Positions 8,284 to 16,080 of a stretch of DNA of 64,000 nt are shown one piece after another (positions within the stretch are counted from its first letter, which is position 1; every line of letters starts with the position of its first letter). The notes under the pieces were generated by a model. That model saw only the letters and a list, made by a program, of their open reading frames with translations, made no database searches and had not been told where the DNA came from. Source of the stretch: an uncultured Oscillospiraceae bacterium (GTDB taxonomy: Bacteria; Bacillota; Clostridia; Oscillospirales; Oscillospiraceae); NCBI GenBank assembly GCA_934589835.1, contig CAKTOK010000004.1, positions 1-64,000 on the forward strand. Direction: 5' to 3'. Position numbers and translations under genes: made by a program.

Positions 8284-8955
8284 TCAGCCCTGCTGCAGCC
8301 GCTCCGCCAGCGCCAGCGCCGTCCGGTTCACGTCTCCCATGACCTGCGGGAAGTCGAAATAGGAGTCGTGGTGCTCCAGAATGCAGTCGGACACGGCCTT
8401 CAGCGCCAGAAACGGCGTCCCGTTGCGCCAGCATACCTGCGCCGCGGCGCACCCCTCCAGCTCCGCCAGCAGGGGGTGGAACGTGTCGGCGATCCACTGT
8501 GCGCGCTGTCCGGCCACGGCGAACCAGTCGCCGGTGGCCACGCAGCCCACCCGATAGGGCAGGCCCATCCGGTCCAGCGCCGCCTTGGCCTCGGCCAGAC
8601 AGGCGGCGGGAAAGTCCATCCGGTTCACCGTGGACACCAGCCCCACGGGGTCGCCTACGGCGGAGGTGTCCACATCGTGCTGCACGAAGCGGTCCGCCAG
8701 CACCAGCGTTCCGATGGGCGCGCTCTCAAAGCACCCCGCCACGCCCACGTTCAGGATGAGGTCGGGGCGGTACAGGTCGATGAACAGCTGGGTGGCCATG
8801 GCCGCGTTCACCTTGCCCACGCCGCCGCAGCAGGCGAGGATGTCCTTTCGGATGCGGTAGAACGCCGCTCCCGCCTTCTCCTGCAAAAGCGGCGTCTCCG
8901 CCGTCAGCAAGCTCTCGATCTCGCCCCGCATGGCATACAGCAACCCGATCCGCAT
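8284..8955 (-). CDS. mtnN: 5'-methylthioadenosine/S-adenosylhomocysteine nucleosidase
   Basis: 223 residues of the PNP/UDP family: GGVGKVNAA, LNVGVAGC, VQHDVD, ELEG (catalytic-region Glu) and KAVSDC with the catalytic Asp. It cleaves adenine from MTA and SAH in the methyl-cycle salvage route and can feed AI-2 synthesis if luxS is present elsewhere. The usual MEG motif is LEG here, a mild change. AAAGGAGG sits 8 bases before the ATG. A single gene, divergent from tmcAL. Confidence 0.88.
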   Translation of the reverse strand: MRIGLLYAMRGEIESLLTAETPLLQEKAGAAFYRIRKDILACCGGVGKVNAAMATQLFIDLYRPDLILNVGVAGCFESAPIGTLVLADRFVQHDVDTSAVGDPVGLVSTVNRMDFPAACLAEAKAALDRMGLPYRVGCVATGDWFAVAGQRAQWIADTFHPLLAELEGCAAAQVCWRNGTPFLALKAVSDCILEHHDSYFDFPQVMGDVNRTALALAERLQQG

Positions 8956-9162
8956 GGTCGTGTCCTCCTTTGATCACAGTGCCCCTATTGTACCGGCCTT
9001 TCCCCCCAAAAGTCAAGCGTCTCTCCGTAGGAGGCGCTTTCCCCCTTGCGCCGCCGTCCTCCGCTGTCTATAATAAGGGAAAAAAGGAGCTGCCCCGCCC
9101 CGCTGCGCGAAGCAGCCCGCCCCGTAAAAAATCCCGCCCGAATTGCACAAAGGAGAGCAACC

Positions 9163-10350
9163 ATGTCCGTGACAGGCATCATTTGTGAATACGATCCCCT
9201 CCATACCGGCCATGCCCGCCTGATGGCGCAGGCCCGCGACGGCGGCGCCTCGGCGGTGGTCTGCGCCATGAGCGGCAATTTTACCCAGCGCGGCGGCTTT
9301 GCGCTGGCGGACAAATGCGCGCGGGCGGAGATGGCCGTGTCCTGCGGCGCTGATCTGGTGCTGGAGCTGCCCACCGTCTGGGCCATGGCCACGGCGGAGC
9401 GCTTCGCACAGGGCGGCGTGGATCTGCTGTGCCGCACCGGCGTGGTGACGGAGCTGCTGTTCGGCTCGGAGTCCGGCGATCTGGCGGCCCTGACGCGGGC
9501 GGCGGACTGTCTGGAGAGCCCCGCTTTTCCGGCGGCGCTGGCGGCGCTGCCGGAGGACGGCCGTCCCTTTGCCGCCCGCCGCCAGCACGCGCTGGCGTCC
9601 CTGCTGGGTCCGGCGGACGCATCCCTGCTGGAGAGCCCCAATAATACGCTGGCGGTGGAGTACCTTCGGGCCCTCCGGCGGCTCCGCGCCCCCCTCTCCG
9701 CCCGCACGGTGCGCCGCACCGGCGCGCAGCACGGCCAGGCGCCCTCCGGAGGCTTTGCCTCCGCCTCCTACCTGCGCCGCCTGCTGGCGGCGGGAGCGTG
9801 GCAGGAAGCGGCGGCTTACCTGCCTCCTCCGGCGGCTGAGGTACTGCGGCGGCAGCAGGCGGCGGGCCGCCTGACCGATGGGGCGCTGTGTGAGCGGGCC
9901 ATTCTCGCCCGTCTGCGTACCATGACACAGGCGGACTGGCGGCGGCTGGACCGCGGCGGCGAGGGGCTGGGCAACCGGCTGTATCAGGCAGCCCGCACCG
10001 GCGCCACGCTGACGGAGGTGCTGGCCGCCGCCAAGACCAAGCGCTATCCCATGGCCCGCCTGCGGCGGCTGGTGCTGGCGGCGTGGCTGGATTTGCCGGA
10101 GCCGCCGGACCGCGTGCCGTATCTGCGGGTGCTGGCCGCCAACGAGGCGGGGCGGCGTCTGCTGCGGCAGATGCGGGATCACGGCGCGCCGGTACTGACG
10201 AAGCCGGCGGACGCGGCGGCGCTGGGGCCCGATGCGGCGGCGCTGTTCGCCGTGGAGAGCCGCTGCACGGATCTGTATGTGCTGGCCCGCCCATCGGCAG
10301 GCCAGATGGCCCCCGGACAGGACTGGCGCACGACGCCGGTGATGCTTTGA
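9163..10350 (+). CDS. tmcAL: tRNA(Met) cytidine acetate ligase TmcAL (YlbM family)
   Basis: 395 residues with the nucleotidyltransferase HxGH site (DPLHTGHARLM) at the N-terminus, the SGNFTQRGG loop and a YlbM-type body. TmcAL uses ATP and acetate to make N4-acetylcytidine at the wobble base of elongator tRNA-Met. AAAGGAG precedes the ATG by 7 bases; an in-frame extension to 9046 lacks homology. Monocistronic, ending in a very strong hairpin 95 bases downstream. Confidence 0.9.
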   Translation: MSVTGIICEYDPLHTGHARLMAQARDGGASAVVCAMSGNFTQRGGFALADKCARAEMAVSCGADLVLELPTVWAMATAERFAQGGVDLLCRTGVVTELLFGSESGDLAALTRAADCLESPAFPAALAALPEDGRPFAARRQHALASLLGPADASLLESPNNTLAVEYLRALRRLRAPLSARTVRRTGAQHGQAPSGGFASASYLRRLLAAGAWQEAAAYLPPPAAEVLRRQQAAGRLTDGALCERAILARLRTMTQADWRRLDRGGEGLGNRLYQAARTGATLTEVLAAAKTKRYPMARLRRLVLAAWLDLPEPPDRVPYLRVLAANEAGRRLLRQMRDHGAPVLTKPADAAALGPDAAALFAVESRCTDLYVLARPSAGQMAPGQDWRTTPVML

Positions 10351-10390
10351 CGCCAACAGGAACTTCATCATGAAGCAAATCAGGAACAAA

Positions 10391-10436
10391 AACCGGAAGT
10401 AAACCGGAAGAAAACCGGAAAAAAACCGGAAAAAAG
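10391..10436 (+). repeat. Four-copy 11-bp tandem repeat (AAACCGGAAGA-like)
   Basis: CCGGAA recurs at 10393, 10404, 10415 and 10426, exactly every 11 bases, separated by A-runs. It lies between tmcAL and its terminator and codes for nothing evident. The regular 11-bp phase would put all copies on one helix face. Confidence 0.7.
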
Positions 10437-10444
10437 AGGAAGCC

Positions 10445-10483
10445 AAAATGGCGTGTTCCCAGCTGGGAACACGCCATTTTTTT
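10445..10483 (+). terminator. Terminator after tmcAL
   Basis: A 15-bp perfect stem (AAATGGCGTGTTCCC arm) with loop AGCT and seven T residues. The convergent ilvA gene ends 96 bases beyond; the A-rich left flank could serve it too. Confidence 0.88.
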
Positions 10484-10578
10484 CCATTTTCAGCGCCGCC
10501 GTTTTCGGAAATGACGCGGCGGAAAAGCCCATATAAATTTCCAGTTATTGACAGATTTTCCAGCGCCGCCGGAGCCGG

Positions 10579-11781
10579 TCACCCCTGCTCCGACACCTCG
10601 TAGCCCTTGCGGCGGAGACTGGAAATAATTTCCCGGATATGGGCCTTGTCGCGGGTCTCCAGCGACAGCTGCACCACGCAGGAGCCGATGGCGGCGCGGG
10701 TGTTGCGCCGCTCGTGGTTCACGTCCAGCACGTTGGCTCCCAGCGAGGACACCACCTCCAGAAACGACGCCAGCGCGTGGGGCTGGTCGGGCAGCACGGT
10801 GGAGAATGTCACGGTGCGGCCCTCCTTGGCAAGGCCGCGGGTGAGGATGCGCTCCAGCATGGTGACGTCCACGTTGCCGCCGGACAGCAGGGCGCAGACG
10901 GTCTTCCCCTCGATGTCGGCCTTGTGGTACATAGCGGCCGCAATGCCCACGGCGCCGGCGCCTTCCGCCACCAGCTTCTGCTTTTCCAGCACTGTCAGGA
11001 TGGCGCTGGCGATCTCGCCCTCCGTTACCGTCACCACCTCGTCCACATACGTTTGACACATGGCGAACGTCAGGTCGCCCGGGGTCTTGACCTTGATGCC
11101 GTCGGCCACGGTGTCTACGCTGGACAGGGTGATGATCTCGCCCTTTTTCAGGGACTCCGCCATGCTGGGAGCGCCGGCGGCCTGCACGCCAACGATGCGG
11201 CAGTCGGGCTTCAGGCTTTTCACGGCATAGGCAAGGCCCGCAATAAGCCCGCCGCCGCCGATGGGCACAAAGATTACGTCCACGTCTGGAAGCTGCTCCA
11301 GAATTTCCAGCCCGATGGTGCCCTGACCTGCCATAATATGGTAATCGTTGAAGGGGTGGATAAATGTCAGCCCCTGCTCATCCCGCAGGCGCACCGCCTC
11401 GGCGTAAGCGTCATCGTACACCCCGGGCACCAGCACCACGTTGGCCCCATAGCTGCGGGTCGCCTCGATCTTGGAGATGGGCGCGCCCTCGGGAATGCAG
11501 ATGGTGGCGCGGATGCCCATGTCGCGGGCGGCGAAGGCCACGCCCTGGGCGTGGTTGCCGGCGGAGCAGGCGATAACGCCCCGTGCCTTCTCCGCGTCGG
11601 AGAGGGTGGCGATTTTATAGTACGCGCCCCGCAGCTTGAACGCGCCGGTCTTTTGCAGGCAGTCGGCCTTGAGATAGAAGTCGCAGCCGGGGACGATGCC
11701 CTTGGTGGGCACCACGGGGGTACGGTTGATGACGGGGGCCAGCACCCGCTGGGCATCGTAGAGCATATCCATCGAGATCAT
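10579..11781 (-). CDS. ilvA: Threonine ammonia-lyase (threonine dehydratase) with ACT domain
   Basis: 400 residues. PLP Lys in KTGAFKLRGA, substrate loop SAGNHAQG, phosphate-binding GGGGLIAG, and a C-terminal ACT domain from about residue 330 (FSTVLPDQPHALASFLEVV). It turns threonine into 2-oxobutyrate and ammonia, for isoleucine synthesis or fermentative threonine breakdown. The short single-ACT form resembles the TdcB/catabolic type as much as IlvA. AAAGGAGG lies 8 bases before the ATG at 11781. It follows pepT by 60 bases on the same strand, so the two may be co-transcribed, linking peptide hydrolysis to amino-acid fermentation. Confidence 0.9.
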   Translation of the reverse strand: MISMDMLYDAQRVLAPVINRTPVVPTKGIVPGCDFYLKADCLQKTGAFKLRGAYYKIATLSDAEKARGVIACSAGNHAQGVAFAARDMGIRATICIPEGAPISKIEATRSYGANVVLVPGVYDDAYAEAVRLRDEQGLTFIHPFNDYHIMAGQGTIGLEILEQLPDVDVIFVPIGGGGLIAGLAYAVKSLKPDCRIVGVQAAGAPSMAESLKKGEIITLSSVDTVADGIKVKTPGDLTFAMCQTYVDEVVTVTEGEIASAILTVLEKQKLVAEGAGAVGIAAAMYHKADIEGKTVCALLSGGNVDVTMLERILTRGLAKEGRTVTFSTVLPDQPHALASFLEVVSSLGANVLDVNHERRNTRAAIGSCVVQLSLETRDKAHIREIISSLRRKGYEVSEQG

Positions 11782-11797
11782 GGGGGAACCTCCTTTG

Positions 11798-11825
11798 TTC
11801 AATATGGAGCTATTCAATGTGGAGC
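11798..11825. repeat. 15-bp-period direct repeat in front of ilvA
   Basis: TTCAATATGGAGC at 11798 and TTCAATGTGGAGC at 11813 differ at one base. They occupy half of the pepT-ilvA gap, just before the ilvA ribosome site, and may be a regulator target or a simple duplication. Confidence 0.55.
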
Positions 11826-11841
11826 GGCGCGGAGCCGCGTG

Positions 11842-13047
11842 TCACTCAACGAAGCCGGCGGCCAGATCCGCCAGCACGGCGGCCATGGTGTCCAGACTGG
11901 CGGCGGGGATCCACTCCCGTACGCCGTGGAAGTTGTAGCCGCCGGTGGACAGGTTAGGGCAGGGCAGACCGTCCCAAGACAGGCGGGCGCCGTCGGTGCC
12001 GCCGCGGATGGGAACGCAGCGGGGCGTTACCCCGTTCTGACGGAAAGCGTCCTCTGCACGGCGGATCAGGTCCATGTGGGGCAGGATCTTTTCCTTCATA
12101 TTATAGTAGCTGTCGGTGGTGACGGCGGTGGCCGTGCCCGCGCCGTAGCGGGCGTTGATGGCATCGGCGCAGCGGTGGAACAGGGCCTTCCGCGCCTCGA
12201 ACCGGTCACGGTCATGGTCGCGGATGATGTAATGCAGCGCGGCCTCGGTCGCGTTGCCGGACATTTCGTGCAGGTGGAAGAAGCCCTCGTAGCCGTCGGT
12301 CTTCTCCGGCACCTCCTCCGGCGGCAGCATGGCATGGAACGTCATGGCCACCGTGGCGGCGTTGACCATCACGTCCTTGGCGCTGCCGGGGTGGACGCCG
12401 ACGCCGCGGAACGTCACGTCACCGGAGGCGGCGTTGAAATTCTCATATTCGATCTCGCCCAGCGGGCCGCCGTCTACGGTGTAGCCGTAGTCGCAGGCCA
12501 GCTCCGCCACATCCAGACCGTCCACACCGCAGCCGATCTCCTCATCGGTGGTAAACACCACGCGGAGCTCCCCGTGGGGGCGGCCTTGCAGCAGCTCCAC
12601 GGCGGACATGATCTCGGCGATGCCCGCCTTGTCATCAGCGCCCAGCAGGGTGGCGCCGTCGGTGACGATCAGCTCCTCGCCGGCGTGAGCGGACAGGCCC
12701 GGGCACAGCGCCTCCGTCAGGGAAACGGTGTCGGACAGGGGCAGGTCGCCGCCCTGATAGCGGACGATGCGGGGCGTCACATTTTCGCCGGGGGCGTCGG
12801 GGGAGGTATCCATGTGGGCAATGAGGGCCAGCACCGGTGCAGTGACGCCCGCCGAGGCAGGCAGGGTGGCGATGACGTTGCCGGCACCGTCCATGCGGCC
12901 GCCGGTAAGACCCAGCGCCGTCAGCTCTGTCAGCAGCACGCGGCCCAGCTCCTTCTGCCGCTCCGTGGAGGGGGAGGCGCCGGTGGACGCATCCGAGGTG
13001 GTATAGTAGGTGACATAACGCAGAAAGCGGGAACGTGCCGTTTCCAT
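11842..13047 (-). CDS. pepT: Peptidase T (tripeptide aminopeptidase)
   Basis: 401 residues of the M20 metallopeptidase family. Zinc ligands and catalytic residues are seen as ALIAHMDTSPDAPG, LGADDKAGIAE and FTTDEEIG, with the PepT-specific IRGGTDGARLS and NLSTGGYNFHG near the C-terminus. It releases the N-terminal residue from tripeptides in the cytoplasm. The ATG at 13047 has AAAGGAGG 8 bases upstream. Likely first gene of a pepT-ilvA unit. Confidence 0.95.
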   Translation of the reverse strand: METARSRFLRYVTYYTTSDASTGASPSTERQKELGRVLLTELTALGLTGGRMDGAGNVIATLPASAGVTAPVLALIAHMDTSPDAPGENVTPRIVRYQGGDLPLSDTVSLTEALCPGLSAHAGEELIVTDGATLLGADDKAGIAEIMSAVELLQGRPHGELRVVFTTDEEIGCGVDGLDVAELACDYGYTVDGGPLGEIEYENFNAASGDVTFRGVGVHPGSAKDVMVNAATVAMTFHAMLPPEEVPEKTDGYEGFFHLHEMSGNATEAALHYIIRDHDRDRFEARKALFHRCADAINARYGAGTATAVTTDSYYNMKEKILPHMDLIRRAEDAFRQNGVTPRCVPIRGGTDGARLSWDGLPCPNLSTGGYNFHGVREWIPAASLDTMAAVLADLAAGFVE

Positions 13048-13188
13048 GACGATGGCCTCCTTTGGTAAATGATACCACAAGTGTAGCACATCCGGCGACG
13101 GGCTGCAACGGGGAAAACGGCGTTTTCGCAGCAGGCATAGGGACTTGTTCTGAGCGCATAGGCTCATGGAAAAGGGAGGTATGCCGAT

Positions 13189-13881
13189 ATGATCTCAGCT
13201 GTTTTGCTGCTGCTGTGCAACAGCCTGTTTTTGTCGCTGCACCTGTCCGGCGGGGCCGGATCGTTTCCCAAGCCGCTGACCGCCGCCCAGGAGCGGGAGT
13301 GCCTGCGGCGATGCGCCGAAGGGGACATGGAGGCGCGGAACCAGCTGGTGGAGCACAATCTGCGGCTGGTGGCGCACATTATCAAAAAGTACTACACCCA
13401 GACGGACGATCAGGAGGACCTGATCTCCATCGGGACCATTGGGCTGATCAAGGCGGTGAACACATTCCGCGCCGACAAGGGCATTCGACTGGCTACCTAT
13501 GCAAGCAGATGTATTGAAAATGAGATACTGATGTATTTTCGGGCGCAGCGGAAATTGCAGGGAGAGGTGTCGCTGTCGGACACCATAGAGACAGGGCCGG
13601 AGGGTGACGCTCTGTATCTCGGCGATGTGGTGGGAGAGGAGGACACCATGCTGGAGGAGCTGCAGGACAAGGAGAACCGGCAGCTTATCCGGCGTCTGGT
13701 GGCCGAGGTGCTGACGGAGCGGGAGGCGGACGTCATCCGGCGACGCTATGGACTGGACGGCCGGCTGCCCCAGACCCAAAAGCAGGTGGCGGCGCTGTAC
13801 GGCATCAGCCGCAGCTATGTCTCGCGCATCGAGAAGAAGGCGCTGGGCAAGCTGGAGGAGGCGCTGCAGGGGCGGCTGTGA
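13189..13881 (+). CDS. sigK: Sporulation sigma factor SigK, mother-cell late sigma
   Basis: 230 residues. A hydrophobic pro-sequence of about 20 residues (MISAVLLLLCNSLFLSL) precedes sigma region 2 (EHNLRLVAHIIKKY, DLISIGTIGLIKAVNTF, ATYASRCIENEILM) and region 4 (YGISRSYVSRIEKKAL). The pro-sequence is the mark of SigK, removed by SpoIVFB in Bacillus. The gene is continuous, with no skin-type insertion at the usual place. GGGAGGT precedes the ATG by about 7 bases. Its presence indicates an endospore former. Confidence 0.93.
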   Translation: MISAVLLLLCNSLFLSLHLSGGAGSFPKPLTAAQERECLRRCAEGDMEARNQLVEHNLRLVAHIIKKYYTQTDDQEDLISIGTIGLIKAVNTFRADKGIRLATYASRCIENEILMYFRAQRKLQGEVSLSDTIETGPEGDALYLGDVVGEEDTMLEELQDKENRQLIRRLVAEVLTEREADVIRRRYGLDGRLPQTQKQVAALYGISRSYVSRIEKKALGKLEEALQGRL

Positions 13882-14042
13882 CGGCGATGCGGCAGGAGGC
13901 GGAGGGGGGAAAATCGACGGTTTCTTGATGAGAAAATAATTTCCTGTGATGGCGTTCATGGCCTGTTTTCAAAACTTTCTTCCCAGAATATTTACAGGAG
14001 GAGAGGCAGATGCCGAAAATATGACGGCCGTCTGGTCATATT

Positions 14043-14091
14043 GCATGAGAATATATCCGCAGGGTGAAAAAAATTCTCATGCCGCGGATAT
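14043..14091. promoter_or_regulatory. Two interleaved perfect inverted repeats upstream of the hydrogenase promoter
   Basis: GCATGAGAAT (14043) pairs with ATTCTCATGC (14073), and ATATCCGC (14053) pairs with GCGGATAT (14084). The arms alternate A-B-A'-B'. Arm-to-arm distances are 30 and 31 bp, about three helical turns. They end at the -35 of the next gene. Likely regulator binding sites; see findings. Confidence 0.7.
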
Positions 14092-14120
14092 TGCCTTTCC
14101 GGCGAGGGAACAGGTATAAT
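14091..14120 (+). promoter_or_regulatory. Promoter of the monomeric [FeFe] hydrogenase gene
   Basis: TTGCCT, 18-bp spacer, TATAAT. A third inverted repeat, AACAGGTAT (14109) with ATACCTGTT (14136), overlaps the -10 and the start-point region. Confidence 0.65.
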
Positions 14121-14144
14121 ACAAAGTGAGGATAGATACCTGTT
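14109..14144. promoter_or_regulatory. Inverted repeat over the -10 and start point (probable operator)
   Basis: Perfect 9-bp arms AACAGGTAT and ATACCTGTT with an 18-bp spacer. The left arm includes part of the -10, so the repeat cannot be a transcribed hairpin; a repressor site is the simplest reading. Confidence 0.55.
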
Positions 14145-14163
14145 TGGGAGGATAGAAAGAAAC

Positions 14164-15705
14164 ATGAGAAACATCAAATGCGGCGTGGCGGATATCCGCA
14201 AACGGGTCTTTGCCGAGGTGGCGAAGCTGGCCTATGAGGGCGGAGATTACACCCGTATGGAGAAGCTGCCCTATGAGATCGTGCCGGGCGAGATCGGCCG
14301 CCAGCGAGAGTCCGTTTTTCTGGAGCGAGCCATCGTGGGCGAGCGCATCCGGCTGGCCATGGGCCTGCCCCTGCGGCCGGTGTCGGAGCATACGCTGCTG
14401 TCCGACGGCGTGGAGGAGAGCGCCATTGCCGAGAAATATTACGATCCCCCGCTGATCAACGTCATCAAGTACGCCTGCAACGCCTGTACGCCCACCCACT
14501 TTGAGGTGACCAATGCGTGTCAGGGCTGTCTGGCGCGGCACTGTCAGAACGCCTGCCCCAAGGGAGCTGTTTCTATCGAGCGCGGGCAAGCGGTCATCGA
14601 CCAGAGCAAGTGCATCAAGTGCGGCAAGTGCAAGGAGGCCTGCTCCTATCAGGCCATCATCAAGTTCACCCGCCCCTGTCAGGAGGCCTGCGGGATGCAC
14701 GCCATCGGGCAGGACGAGTACGGACGGGCGGACATCAACTACGACAAGTGCGTGAACTGCGGTATGTGCCTGGTGAACTGCCCCTTCGGCGCCATCGTGG
14801 ACAAGGGGCAGCTGTTTCAGCTGATCCACGCCATCCGGAAGGGCGACAAGGTGGTGGCCATCATCGCCCCCGCCTTCTGGGGCCAATTCGGCGACAACGT
14901 GACGCCGGGCCAGATCCGCGAGGCCATGAAGCTGCTGGGCTTCGATGCACTGGTGGAGGTAGCCATCGGCGCGGACCTGTGCGCTATCGAGGAGGCGGAG
15001 GAGTTCCTGCGCGACGTGCCGGAGAAGCAGCCGTTCATGGCGACCTCCTGCTGCCCCGCGTGGTCCGTCATGGCCAAGAAGGAATTCCCGGGCTTTGCGC
15101 CCTACATCTCCATGACCATGACGCCCATGGTGCTGACGGCCCGCCTGCAGAAGCAGAAGAACCCCGACTGCCGCGTGGCGTTTATCGGGCCCTGCGCTGC
15201 CAAGAAGCTGGAGGCCAGCCGCAGGACCATCCGCAGCGATGTGGATTTCGTGCTGACGTTTGAAGAGCTGCGGGGTATGTTTGATGCCAAGGGCATCGAC
15301 TTCTCCCAGATCGAGGACAATGCCGCGCATTACGAGGCCTCCGCACCGGGCGTGGGCTTTGCCGCCGGCGGCGGCGTGGCCAAGGCCGTGGAGGCGGTCA
15401 TCCACCGGCTCCATCCGGAGGCGGAGGTCAAGACGGTGGCGGCCGAGGGTCTGGAGGAGTGCCGGAAGATGCTGCGTATTGCGCGGACCGGTAAGTACGA
15501 CGGCTATCTGCTGGAGGGCATGGCCTGCCCGGGCGGGTGCATCGCCGGTGCGGGCACGGTCCAGCCGCCGGAGAAGTCCCGTCGGAATCTGGAACGCTAC
15601 AAGGCGGCGGCGCCCATGAGCAACCCTATGGATACGCCGTATCTGGAGGACATCCATCTGGTGTACGAGGATCCGGACGAGTGGGGCCGTGTGGGTCGCC
15701 ACTGA
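14164..15705 (+). CDS. [FeFe] hydrogenase, monomeric, putative group B
   Basis: 513 residues. A 90-residue N-terminal region of unknown role is followed by ferredoxin-type cysteine motifs (CQGCLARHCQNACP, CIKCGKCKEAC, CVNCGMCLVNCP) and the H-cluster domain with TSCCPAW near 295, GPCAAKKLE near 345 and EGMACPGGCIAGAG near 455. Soluble; exchanges electrons with ferredoxin to make or take up H2. No maturation genes (hydE, hydF, hydG) are in the window. GGGAGG is 10 bases before the ATG. It has its own promoter with three inverted repeats and its own terminator, so regulation is independent of the second hydrogenase at 50.4 kb. Confidence 0.92.
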   Translation: MRNIKCGVADIRKRVFAEVAKLAYEGGDYTRMEKLPYEIVPGEIGRQRESVFLERAIVGERIRLAMGLPLRPVSEHTLLSDGVEESAIAEKYYDPPLINVIKYACNACTPTHFEVTNACQGCLARHCQNACPKGAVSIERGQAVIDQSKCIKCGKCKEACSYQAIIKFTRPCQEACGMHAIGQDEYGRADINYDKCVNCGMCLVNCPFGAIVDKGQLFQLIHAIRKGDKVVAIIAPAFWGQFGDNVTPGQIREAMKLLGFDALVEVAIGADLCAIEEAEEFLRDVPEKQPFMATSCCPAWSVMAKKEFPGFAPYISMTMTPMVLTARLQKQKNPDCRVAFIGPCAAKKLEASRRTIRSDVDFVLTFEELRGMFDAKGIDFSQIEDNAAHYEASAPGVGFAAGGGVAKAVEAVIHRLHPEAEVKTVAAEGLEECRKMLRIARTGKYDGYLLEGMACPGGCIAGAGTVQPPEKSRRNLERYKAAAPMSNPMDTPYLEDIHLVYEDPDEWGRVGRH

Positions 15706-15724
15706 GAGACGTATAGAAGACGGG

Positions 15725-15755
15725 AAAGCCCCGCGCCCTTCGGCGCGGGGCTTTT
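15725..15755 (+). terminator. Terminator after the hydrogenase gene
   Basis: 13-bp perfect stem AAAGCCCCGCGCC / GGCGCGGGGCTTT with a CTTC loop and a T4 run. Confidence 0.85.
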
Positions 15756-15804
15756 GCCGCGCACACAGCTTTTGCGTGGCCATGAGCTGCGGCGCGGCGG
15801 CGCA

Positions 15805-15824
15805 CTGTCCCGTTTTTGGGACAG
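15805..15824. other. Small hairpin upstream of the 29-codon ORF
   Basis: CTGTCCC-GTTTTT-GGGACAG, a perfect 7-bp stem 46 bases before the small ORF; possible operator or short terminator. Confidence 0.35.
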
Positions 15825-15869
15825 CTCCTTTGCTAAAGTGGAGACATCCAAACAAAGGAGGGGACCGAT

Positions 15870-15959
15870 ATGACCGTCATTTCCATTCTATGCACCATGT
15901 GCGGCGCGGCGGCGCTGTCCCGCGGCATCCTGCGGGTCATCGACTACATCGGCCGGTAA
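15870..15959 (+). CDS. Small ORF, 29 residues with a CxxC motif
   Basis: An ATG preceded by AAAGGAGGGG at the ideal distance (8 bases) opens 29 codons: hydrophobic start MTVISILC, then CTMCG (CxxC), and a basic amphipathic end LSRGILRVIDYIGR. I do not recognise a family. It sits between the hydrogenase terminator and the promoter of the oxoamine synthase pair, so it would be its own transcript. The near-perfect ribosome site is the main support; a metal-binding or membrane micropeptide is possible. Confidence 0.5.
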   Translation: MTVISILCTMCGAAALSRGILRVIDYIGR

Positions 15960-15966
15960 CAGGCCG

Positions 15967-15995
15967 TTGACAAGTGCTTTTTCATTCTATATAAT
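15967..15995 (+). promoter_or_regulatory. Consensus promoter of the oxoamine synthase-SDR operon
   Basis: TTGACA, 17-bp spacer, TATAAT: a full SigA consensus. Downstream in the 5' UTR lies TAATAA-GCG-TTATTA (16046-16060), a possible operator. Confidence 0.9.
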
Positions 15996-16080
15996 ATTTT
16001 GCATAAAAAAATACAACATCTTCCGGTGAACGGAAGCGCCGTACATAATAAGCGTTATTAGAATGAGAAAGGAAGCATTC

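Noticed and set aside
13189-13881. skin-type insertion in sigK
   Set aside because: The reading frame is continuous across regions 2 to 4.
14043-14091. RNA pseudoknot from the interleaved repeats
   Set aside because: Connecting loops of 0 and 1 base cannot span 8- and 10-bp stems, and the repeats lie upstream of the predicted start point.
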